Source: Capsaspora owczarzaki ATCC 30864
Taxonomy: Eukaryota; Opisthokonta; Filasterea
Length of the DNA stretch: 64,000 nucleotides
NCBI RefSeq assembly: GCF_000151315.2
Contig: NW_011887306.1
Location: forward strand, 762,843-826,842
Direction of reading: 5' to 3'
Of the stretch, positions 1-14,186 are shown one piece after another (within the stretch, counting starts at the first letter, position 1; every line of letters begins with the position of its first letter). The notes below the pieces were generated by a model, which worked only from the letters and a program-made list of their open reading frames with translations, ran no database searches and was not told the DNA's origin. A program made the position numbers and the translations under genes.

Positions 1-137
1 ATGTAGAACCGCACACAGACAGTGAGAAGCATCGTGAGGGCGTCGTGGTTGGCTCGATGTGGCGCGTGTTTCAACCGTGTTTCAACGGCTTTCTTGTTTC
101 GGCCATTCACTTGCGTGTACTCGCCTCGTCCTTGCAG

Positions 138-559
138 ATGCGACCGTGCCTCTTTGGCCACGTGTGTACATCTGTCAACTCTATCTGAATCCAATGCGGC
201 GACGACCTGGCACGAACACTGGCATCAGGAACTTGACCAAGGTAAAACCGGCAGTTTGAAACAAGCGATCGTGTCTTTTTTTTTTCTTTTTTTTTTTCCA
301 TTCCCCAACTTGTGCCCTGCCCTGTGATTGCACGCTGCACGAGCCGCCCCACTCACACTGCAATGATGCCCCGTAGTCGACCTGCACCCGCGCCGCGCCG
401 CGCCGCGCCGCACACGACCCTGCTGGCCTAGACTGTACGCTGTGCTGAACGAAACAATGACTTTTTTTCTCACTTTCTTCCCCCACATGTTGGTGATGGT
501 TCCACAGGCGTCCGCGACCCTCCACCGATGCTATCATCAAGAAACAGAGCCACCTTCAG
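138..559 (+). CDS. Possible internal exons of a gene cut by the left edge
   Basis: Two stretches look like spliced coding exons: 138-241 (after a pyrimidine-rich CTTGCAG, before GTAAAA) and 508-559 (after TTCCACAG, before GTAAGT). Read together they stay open in one frame (phases 2, 1, 2) and give a peptide ending in PPPMLSSRNRATFR. The intron between them has a long T-rich tract at 274-299. A further open stretch, about 633-686 between CTCCAG and GTACGTG, could continue the frame. I recognise no domain and found neither start nor stop, so this could be the middle of a gene entering from the left or chance splice signals. Confidence is low. Confidence 0.25.
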
Positions 560-3500
560 GTAAGTCACCAGTTCCCACCCCAAGGTAAGTCAATGGGAAG
601 CCGGCTCTGCCAAGACTCCAAGGAACTCCAGTGCCCCAGCGGCCTTTCGTGGTCCCCTCGAGCCCTGCCGCGGACTGCCTGCTTGGTACGTGTGGCAACA
701 TGCTATAATGATGTTGTGCAAGTGTCACTGGGGCGGGAAGACATGTCATGGTCGACTGGTTGGTGTGACTTTGGGTTGGTGGCACCGACGCTGGGTGCCT
801 CCACCCCAAAGGTCCGCCGATCGGCCGCCTGGCACTGTTTTCATGCACAACACACTTGTACAACATCACTGTAGTGTGGAGCCGCGGGTACCGGGCCGGC
901 AGCGGCGAGGCGGCGGGCCCAAAAGCCCAAATGCGTCAATCTTCAGAGCCCGATAGCGGGCCTCCCGAGCGAGCTGCACCGTTCTTACTGTAGCAATAGA
1001 TAGTTCATACTTAGCACTAGTAGCATACAACGTAGAAAGGGCGGGGCACCAATAGTACGGCCAGGCCAGGCCCCCGACCACCCAATGCCGCCATTGGGGT
1101 CCATTGCGTCCGCGCGCCTTCGCACCACCAGAAACGTGTAGTCAGTACCAAATCGAGTCGAATGTACTAACTGGCGGGACGGTAGGACTGAGTAGAGAGA
1201 CGTAGAATTTTTTCCCCAGAACCGAACCGAAGCAAAAAGCGAACTTTGCGCCTTTACTGCACTTCGGGGTTTGGACCTTGCGAGCCGATTTTTCAAGATT
1301 CGGATCAGCCAAAGTTTGTTCTATCTAACAATGTAAAAATATCGATGGAAAGTAGGTTGGGCATGGTGGTCATTTTTGGGGATTTTTGCCCCAGTCATTT
1401 GCATTACGTTCGACCTCGACCTCAAGTCCCCCCTCCACCCCACTTTTCGGCGCTTTTTCGATGTGACTATGTTTATAGACACTAATGAACATGTTTAGAC
1501 CAATAAAACCATGGAAGTGCCGGATTCCCCCAATTATGCTGATTTTGCTGAATTCACATTGGCCGAAAGTCGACCCGGCTCTCGACATGGGGTCTACTTG
1601 GATTCACCACAACTGCAGAAAACAATCACACATATACAATAGAAGTAATTTTAAGCAAAATTTTCGGGATTCAAGGACGTGATGTTCGCGACACCGCGTC
1701 TTTGGGAGGCCTGGCTTGAGCAGCAGGAGTGAGATTTTGGGCTCAAACTTTGGATTTGAGCAAAACATTGAGATGACTAACAATTGGAAAAGTAAGAGCG
1801 GTATAGATACTGTCCAACACAGAGCCAACCACCCCCTGAAAATCAGCCAGCCGGTGGCGATTTCGTAATACACGGCCTACTTTACCTACCAGCGTCATAA
1901 ATCAAAGAGAAAACCCGGTCAGCTGCTAGAAAGCGCAAAGGAAGGGCAGGTGGTAGGTCAAGGGACTCGGTGGGAGGCCGTCGTCCGGAACCGGCGCAAA
2001 GTGCTCCCAACCCACCGATCTCACGATACAAGACTGTCAATCCTTTGAAACTTTGGCAAACAGAGTACAACACATATTAAACCAGGAATCCCGAGCGAGA
2101 GTGAACAATCTACGATGGTGGCCCGAAAGTGGGCAGTGTATGGAATCCAGCTCAAATCGGTGCTCCAGCGGCGTCTCACGCGCGCTTCTCCATCTAGACC
2201 AACGGGATCGTGGCGCCGCGTTAGCCACAGGTGTTACAAACATAGAACTACTTGCTCCAGCAGAGGAATCGCCATGGAAGGTCCCCAGAGGCCATGCGCT
2301 CCGATATTCGGTGGATTATCCGCCCAAACGGGCTCGGAGGCCCGAATCACCCAACTGGTCAAAGATCATGTCATAGCATGCTATATTTTGGCGTAAGACA
2401 ACATTAAAACTTGGAATCTGGTGATAAAGCGGATGTAAGGGCCTTCAGGGCTCCGAAACGCTGTGTTCTGTTACCTGCTGGCAAAGTGCCACGATTTGAC
2501 TGTGAACCAATTTCCGTACTCAGGGTCCACTAGAGGTTGCGCTGTTCAAGCCACAGCTATATGGAACCAGCGCACACTTGAATCGCCTGCGGGCGGCGAT
2601 GGAACCAGGTGAGGAGCCGCAGAAAGGGCGTATTCATGGGTTGGACGAGAATTCAACAAAACGACCATGATGTGCTTCTGGGGCCGTAGCCCCGATGCCA
2701 TCCGCTTTCAACCATGTTCTCGACGTTTGGTATGCATGAATATACTGCTGAAGCTCTAGGACGGCCGGGAGACCTCGCTTTCGGTCAGAAACCCAGGAAC
2801 GCCTTTTGTTCACCTGAAATCGCGGCAAACCCGCCCAGCGATATTGAGCTCGTTTTTACTACCATCCAAAGCCTCCAGACATGGAATTACGTGTGGAAAA
2901 CCGTATTCCAGAAGAGGGAGATGTAACAACAAGATGAGTTGGAGATACGAGGTCAAATGCAACCCGGCCGAAACGACACCGAAAACCTGACAGCTCGCCG
3001 TTCACGCCATGTACACCATAAAATCCTCCTCCCACCACACGAGCACAGTTGCATAGTGAGGAAATAGCAAATTCCAGGTGTTCGGACAGCTTTGCAGCAG
3101 TCTTGGTCAAAATATGCCAACCTGGCCCAAAAAGCCGACTGTGCCGATCTCGGCTCCAATCATAATTATTTTTTCACCGACACGCTTTCCAGCATATTGG
3201 AGATGAGTTAGATGATTTGCCATCATCAGACCGTCGATTATATCCTCCTGTATGGGTGAAGTGCAAACCACCCCTCAAAAACACCGATTTAGAGGGGTCG
3301 CAAATGACCATCTTCCCGTCGACTTTATCCCGCTTCACCACTATCAGTATATTGCCGACATTGTAAAAACACAAAGTACAGCCGAAAGTGGAGGTTTGTA
3401 CATGCTTTGTCGAAATGGGGTGGGTTGGAAGGAAAATTTTTCCAAGTTCGAAAAAATTCGAGTTTCAGCCTGGTGACTTCCACTTGAGACTTTTATGACC

Positions 3501-4302
3501 GACGAACGATTGTAACCCACATTAAATTTGCATGGGGAATCCGAAAATACCATCCGCGAGGTGGTGGCTCGTGTCGACTCGTCAGGGCAAATCGCTTGTT
3601 TGAGCTTCAGGCCACGCCAAGTGCTCGGAGCGCCGTTTTTTCAAGCGCAATCGAGTTTACACGATATTATAAGGATACCCTTTTGGAATTTCCGCCAGAA
3701 ACAGCTCAGGTCGGGCAGGGCACCCGAGCGAAGCCCGCCAGCGATTCCAGTCTCTGACCTTCCCTCCGCCCCATCTCCACTCCCCGGCGTCCGTTCGCCT
3801 CCGTTTCAATTTTAGAATACTCCACATACATTCTAGTTTCTATTTCCAACGCGGCGAGGCTGGGGAAAAATCCTATCCAAATCTGTTAGTATAGGTCATT
3901 TTTCCTAGTGAGTTCCTTTTTGTGTTGTTCAGTCTTTTGTTGGAATTGTGTGAATTGGGATTTCCATGAGGTTCGTTTGAGAGTTGCTGTGCGTTGAGCT
4001 CCCCCCCCCCCGTTGTTGATGGCCTCGTCAGACCCGTGTGCTTGGACGCTGTGCTTGACGGTCGAGGAGCGTTGCTTGGAAGGAAAGGCATCGGGAATGC
4101 TGGACACTTCTGCCTTCGTTCATCCCGCCGCCATCAGTCTCAGTCCGACGCTGTTCACTCCTGTTTGAAAAGGGATGATGCGAAAGAGAGTGGGAATTGG
4201 GTTGAGGAAGTGATCAGGGTCCGGTCCGGGGGTGGATACCAAAAACAAGGGCTTGCATTCACTCCATCTTTTGTTTCGCTTGCTCGGAATGATAGGTCAA
4301 AC
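560..4302. other. Gene-poor stretch of 3.7 kb
   Basis: I see no convincing gene here. The reading frames are short, on both strands, with no recognisable protein motif and no consistent chain of splice sites, apart from a possible small exon near 633-686. A short imperfect inverted repeat lies at 710-725 and 852-867 (15 of 16 bases match). A run of C lies at 4002-4012, about 290 nt upstream of the first LRR gene. The base composition looks less codon-structured than in the rest of the window, so this may be intergenic DNA or decayed sequence. No transposon family could be named. Confidence 0.5.
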
Positions 4303-5690
4303 ATGGAGCTGAGTAGTATGACGGAGAGACAGCGCGAGTTGTATGACCAAGTCAAGAACGCGGATGGAGAGCTCAAGTAAGGGAAAAGCCCGAGTTGATT
4401 GGAACATCACATTGTGATACTGACGAACTGACTGGATGGACAGATTGGATGGGAATCGGATTGGCGAGGCTGGAGCACAGGCGATTGCTGAGGCACTCAA
4501 AATGAACACGACGCTGACCCAGCTCGAGTAAGGCATCTCACTGTTACTGAAGCATCCACGAGCCTGTCATCCAGTTGAGGACGTTCAAAATGCTCACTGA
4601 TGGAGGAGACGGACAGTCTGCAACTGAATCAGATTGGCGATGAGGGTGCGCAGGCAATTGCAGAGGCACTCAGAGCGAACACGACATTGACTTGGCTCAA
4701 GTGAGTTATCTTACGAGTACTTGTACTGATACCGTGAGTGGGTGATTCATCAGACCGCATTCAGAATTCTCATGGATGGAGGACAGGCTGAGTTACAACC
4801 AGATCGGCGATGCTGGAGCGCAGGCGATTGCTGAGGCACTCAAAGTAAACAAAAGGATGACTTTGCTCTTGTACGTTACGGTGCGCGTTGCTCGTCTCGC
4901 GCATTGAGCCTGGGTCATTGCTACGTCGTTATCCTGCTCACCCAATGTTCTGACAGCCTTCACTATAATTGCATTGACATTTTTGGTTCTCAAGCGATCG
5001 ATAAGGCATGTCAAGACAAACGCAAATTTCGGCTAGAGTAAGTTTGATCTTGCCAATCACAGCCGTTGATGCTCAGACAATGTTCCTCCCACCGATGGAG
5101 TGGTCACTGATTGATCATGCCTCGCTTGTTCGTTTCACAGCCTCCGCGATCAGATCAACCCTCTTGCATTCTCCTTACTTCCACGATTGGCGAGTGCTGG
5201 AGACAGTCACACCGTGTTTGGCATGCTGACCAGCGGGTTGGAGCTGGAGAATCAGCCCGCATGTTTACCTTTACTACCAACCGAGATTGCCGAGCTCATT
5301 ATGGACAAGGCGCATTACTGGCAAGGCGTGCAGAATACCAATCGATTGTGGACTGACGAGAGACCCAGTTCTCTCAAAGTCAGACTGCCTCAAGGAGATT
5401 TAATCCGTGTGAAAGCAATTCAAGTTCTTCGTGACTGGAAGCGTCCCAATAACATCGGTGACTGTGCTTTCGATTTGACTGTCCGAGATGAAAAAGGTGC
5501 TGTTCAGTACGAATGTGCTGTGCACCCGACTTTCGTCAATTGGAACCTTGCACTTGCGACAATCTGGCCAGCGAGTCATCCCATCGTCCGACAAATGCGC
5601 GAGGGCTGGGAAGTTCAAATTCGACCCAGCAAGTTTGCTCGAGATGTGATATTTGAATCGCTTTATGTCGGATATGTCGACCGACAGTGA
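4303..5690 (+). CDS. Leucine-rich-repeat protein with unnamed C-terminal domain (copy A)
   Basis: Six exons: 4303-4376, 4444-4527, 4617-4700, 4787-4870, 4957-5037, 5141-5690; total 957 nt, 318 residues. The start is the ATG giving MELSSMTERQRELYDQ, matched by the neighbouring copy. Exons 2-4 are each exactly 84 nt (28 codons) with phase-2 introns and encode one ribonuclease-inhibitor-type LRR each (core AGAQAIAEALKVNTTLT); exon 5 (81 nt) is a divergent repeat. The last exon completes a half repeat, then encodes about 140 residues (roughly 179-318) starting LPTEIAELIMDKAHYW, a domain I cannot name. The pattern LP-E-L--A-YW loosely recalls uncharacterised fungal proteins, but that is only an impression. 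No signal peptide or membrane segment is seen, so a cytosolic scaffold or sensor is the likely role. Function unknown; the gene model is well supported. Confidence 0.85.
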
Positions 5691-6067
5691 TCACAAAGCG
5701 CTCATTTGACGAAAACATTTAACGTTCGCTCAGCAGTTTCGAAAGGCAATACCTTGCTGGTCGGCCACCAGTCCACCTCGGCCTTTCATTCCAAAAAGAT
5801 GAAAAGTACACTACTGTGGCTCATCAACCACTTGTTCTTCACTTTGTTCGAATTCGTGGACACGTTCGAACGAGCATTCTCTACAGTACTGTACTTGCTC
5901 CTAAAAATCCAATGTTTGGTCGAGTCTCCCGCTCCGTTTTGTTCACCGACTGAGCATGACTGCAGAGCCGATTTACAAAGTGCCGAGACAATAATAGGTT
6001 GATCTGAGAGTGATGTCGCTTTTGGGCGAGGGACAGTCTATTTCCTTGTGATTCATTTCCTGCTGCA
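5691..6067 (+). other. Spacer between the two LRR genes
   Basis: The first part, 5691 to about 5808, closely matches 7585-7705 behind the second LRR gene, so the duplicated block includes the 3' untranslated region. The remaining 260 nt, up to the start codon of the second gene, has no counterpart behind copy B and carries no reading frame of note; it presumably holds the poly(A) site of copy A and the promoter of copy B. Confidence 0.6.
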
Positions 6068-7584
6068 ATGCTGTCTTATGAGAGCATGACGGAGAGACAG
6101 CGCGAGTTGTATGACCAAGTCAAGAATGCAACTAGAAGGCTCGAGTGAGAAGAAAGCCAGATTGATTGGAGCACCACAGTGTGATGGCGCGTGTGTACTA
6201 AGGAACTGGATGGGCAGTCTGGACCGGATACGGATTGGCGGCGCCGAAGCTCAAGCGATTGCCGAAGCACTCAAAGTGAACACAAAATTGACTTCGCTCA
6301 AGTAAGGCATCTCACTGTGACTGAAGCATCCACGAGCGAGTCATCCAGCGGAGGGCGTTCAGAATGCTCACTGATGCAAGGAATGTACAGTTTGTGGAGC
6401 AATCAGCTTGGCGAGGCTGGAGCACAGGCGATTGCTGTGGCACTCAAAGTGAACAAGACGTTGACTGCGCTCGAGTAAGGCATCTCACAGCGGAGGGCGT
6501 TCAGAATGCTCACTGAGGGAGGAGAAGGATAGTCTGCAACTGAATCAGTTAGGCGATGCTGGAGCGCAGGCGATTGCTGAGGCACTCAAGGTGAACACGA
6601 CGCTGACTTGGCTCAGGTAAAGCATCTCCCTTGACTGTTGTATGTGAGTGGGCAATCCCACAGACAGCATTCAGATTGCTCACCGATGAAGGGGATGTTC
6701 AGTCTGAATGATAATCTCATTGGCGATGCTGGAGCGCAGGCGATTGCTGAGGCACTCAAGGTGAACAAGACGGTGACGCTACTCGAGTAAGTTACTGTGC
6801 GCGTTGCTCGTCTCGGGTATTGAGCCTTGGGTCATTGCTCAACGTTGTTATCCTGCTCACCCAATGTTTTGACAGCCTTGACTATAATTGCATTGGCATT
6901 GTTGGTTCTCAAGCGATCCATGAGGCATGCAAAGACAAAAGCGGATTTCGCCGACTGTAAGTTTGTTCTTAGCGCTAAGACAATGTTCCTCCCACCGATG
7001 GAGTGGTCACTGATTGATCATGCCTCGCTTGTTCGTTTCACAGCCTCCACGATCAGATCAACCCTCTTGCGTTTTCCTTACTTCCACGATTGGCGAGTGC
7101 TGAAGACATCCAAGAAGTGCTCGGCATGCTGACCAGCGGGTTGGAGCTGCAGAACCAGCCCCCATCTCTTCCAGCGCTACCAACCGAGATTGCCGAGCTC
7201 ATTATGGACAAGGCGCATTACTGGCAAGGCGTGCAGAAGACCTATCGATTGTGGACTGACGAGAGACCCAGTTCTCTCAAAGTCAGACTGCCTCAAGGAG
7301 ATTCAATCCGTGTGAAAGCAATTCAAGTTCTTCGTGACTGGAAGCGTCCCAATAACATCGGTGACTGTGCCTTCGATTTGACTGTCCGAGATGAAAAAGG
7401 TGCTGTTCAGTACGAATGTGCTGTGCACCCGACTTTCGTCAATCGGAACCTTGCACTTGCGACAATCGGGTCAGCGAGTCATCCCATCGTCCGACAAATG
7501 CGCGAGGGTTGGCAAGTTCGAGTTCAACCCCCGTTTGCCCAAGATGTGCTATTGGGAAGGCTTTATGTCGGATATGTCGATTGA
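6068..7584 (+). CDS. Leucine-rich-repeat protein with unnamed C-terminal domain (copy B)
   Basis: Seven exons: 6068-6144, 6218-6301, 6391-6474, 6533-6616, 6703-6786, 6876-6956, 7044-7584; total 1035 nt, 344 residues. It is a tandem duplicate of the gene at 4303-5690 with the same N-terminal cap (MTERQRELYDQVKNA), but four 84-nt LRR exons instead of three, then the same 81-nt repeat and a terminal exon. All internal introns are phase 2, so adding or losing one exon changes the repeat number without breaking the frame. In the C-terminal domain only about six residues differ from copy A up to the REGW motif; after it the two diverge sharply. The first LRR (near LDRIRIGGAEAQAIAEAL) is the most degenerate. 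The start was chosen because it aligns with copy A. Function unknown. Confidence 0.85.
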
Positions 7585-7690
7585 CAGTGATCACAAAGAC
7601 GAATACATTTAAAGTTCTCGCAGCAGTTTCGAAAGGCAATAGCTCGCTGGTCGGCGACCAGTCCACCTCGGTCTTTCATTCCAAAAAGAT

Positions 7691-8043
7691 GAAAAGTACT
7701 TTGTATCCTCGATAGTGGTGAACGCTGGCCTGCAGTCGCAGCTTGCCTGACCGGAACTGAGTCCGGATGTCTATTGCGAATATGCTTGCTGTGTTTCAGC
7801 ACTCCGACGACAGCCAAGCTGATGCCTGACTATCACGCCTGTGTTTGTGTTGGATGTGTTGATGAGATGATTGCGCGTCAAGACAAGTGCTTGATCTGCC
7901 GCAACATCCCGGCCTCGCATTTCCAGGGTACTTTCAACCAGCTCCGTGGGCGGGTTTGTTGCTTAAGGATTTCCTGTGACGCGGCTGTTTGTGCTAACTC
8001 TTGTTTTTGTGTTCTACAGCCTTCGGTTGTGCGAACAGTCTGA
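7691..8043 (+). CDS. 3'-terminal exons of a RING-like protein, 5' end unresolved
   Basis: An open frame after the stop at 7688-7690 encodes a RING-type zinc finger close to the IAP/MGRN type: CLLC, then PDYHACVCVGC, then KCLICRNIP. In the usual pattern a PCGH sequence supplies the third zinc ligand; here that position is Asp (PDYH), so the finger is atypical. The frame has no ATG upstream of the finger, so an upstream exon is needed or this is a fragment. A 66-nt phase-0 intron is likely at 7954-8019 (GTTTGT to TTCTACAG, with CTAAC as a branch-like site), giving a C-terminus ending RGRPSVVRTV and a stop at 8041-8043. It lies directly behind LRR copy B and converges on RBM28, whose stop is 106 nt away. 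It may be a separate small gene, an extra 3' exon, or a relic. Confidence 0.4.
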
Positions 8044-8148
8044 GGACTGTCATCCCCATTCCCCAAACGCAAATTACCAAACACAAATCATGTATTGTAA
8101 CAATCAAACACTCATGACTTGAAAAAAAAAGCACAATCCCCCACCAGC

Positions 8149-13136
<4,988 letters not shown>

Positions 13137-13521
13137 GTTTGCTAGATTTAAAATGGACGAGTGAGCTTGAGCTCGGAGACAAAGCCAAAGACGCTCAGAA
13201 ACAAAAAAACGAAAAGAAAACAAAAGAAAAGAGAAGGAAATAGAAAAAAAAAATTCAGACTGCGGGTTTTTTTGAACGAAACTGAGACGCGCAATCTCAC
13301 AACCTCGAAATTGTTCCTCCGTTGTCCTTCGTACTGAGCCTGGACAGAGCTGCAGGATGCATTTTAAGACCAACAATATCTTGAATACTCTCAGACGCCG
13401 ATGGAGTGCGTGGTTTTATTGAGTAGGTGTCTCCAGCAAGCCAACACATCCGGCACTGAAAGGCTGAGCTCGCGTACATCTGAAGCACACACCAAATCCA
13501 CAGAATAAAACAAAAAAGCCA
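13137..13521. other. Spacer between RBM28 and the 132-residue gene
   Basis: This holds the RBM28 upstream region (A/G-rich at 13196-13252, so T/C-rich on the gene strand) and the likely 3' end of the 132-residue gene, with AATAAA on the minus strand at 13420-13415. An open minus-strand frame at 13488-13297 may be an alternative terminal exon; otherwise I see nothing coding. Confidence 0.5.
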
Positions 13522-13920
13522 TCACATTCGGACCTGTGTCATCTCTTGTTGGCGCAGTTCTCGTTCAAGCTGCAGCTCTCGTCCTCGTTGCCGTGCGTGC
13601 TGAAATCGCTTCAAATAATCTGCGATAATGTCTCGATCATCTTGTGCAAGATTTGGACGGCGAATGAAGCGCCAGACGCGCTCCCAGCGGGTAAGAACTT
13701 CAATCAAAGCATCGATAGTGTGGTCCTGAACCAGAGGGTCTCTTGTCGGCCAAGGGACTTGGTCAAGCGAGACGACAATTTTTGGAGTACGACCACTCCT
13801 TGCCCAAGCACAAAACAAATCCTCTGTTCTGTTATCCACGGTCAGCTCCCTGAGTACCTCAAGAATAGCACACACTGAGGCAGTGGGCCCTGGAGGAGGG
13901 AATTCGGGTTGCGGCTTCAT
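13522..13920 (-). CDS. Unknown protein of 132 residues
   Basis: A single open frame starts at an ATG (MKPQPEFPPPGPTASV) and ends with TGA at 13522-13524. An AATAAA on the same strand at 13420-13415, about 100 nt past the stop, fits a short 3' untranslated region. The N-terminus is Pro-rich, the middle has two Trp-containing helical stretches (TRWERVWRFIRRP), and the C-terminus is a charged helix rich in Arg, Glu and Gln (about 95-130), possibly a coiled coil. I recognise no family. An alternative model splices at 13543/13488 (CAG then GTCCGA; acceptor CTTCAG) and adds 62 residues ending at 13297; it would put the AATAAA inside coding sequence, so I prefer the single exon. It starts 266 nt from, and divergent to, the gene at 14187. 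Confidence 0.6.
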   Translation of the reverse strand: MKPQPEFPPPGPTASVCAILEVLRELTVDNRTEDLFCAWARSGRTPKIVVSLDQVPWPTRDPLVQDHTIDALIEVLTRWERVWRFIRRPNLAQDDRDIIADYLKRFQHARQRGRELQLERELRQQEMTQVRM

Positions 13921-14186
13921 ACTGTAGCAAACTGCGCAAAAGACTGCCGAGAAATCCTGATCGCGTATGAATTAGGAAACCTGACATGACCCAGTCCTTT
14001 TCATTTTGCCGGAAACTGCGACGTCATGAGCCCTGGAGTCACTGGCACTGCTTCCAGCCCAACAGGCGAAGTAAGAAGCTCTTCTGTTTGAAAAGCGAAG
14101 GAGTTTGCACATTGGACTGTTGTTGAAGCCGATCAAATGAGAGCAAAAAACGAGAATACACACACACAAAACAACATCTTTCGCTG

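Noticed and set aside
560-4302. A transposon or virus-derived element in the gene-poor region
   Set aside because: I found no polymerase, integrase or transposase motif and no long terminal repeats, so no element is claimed.
13297-13488. Extra C-terminal exon for the 132-residue gene
   Set aside because: Open in frame, but needs a GTCCGA donor and contains the AATAAA that fits as the poly(A) signal of the single-exon form; kept only as an alternative.
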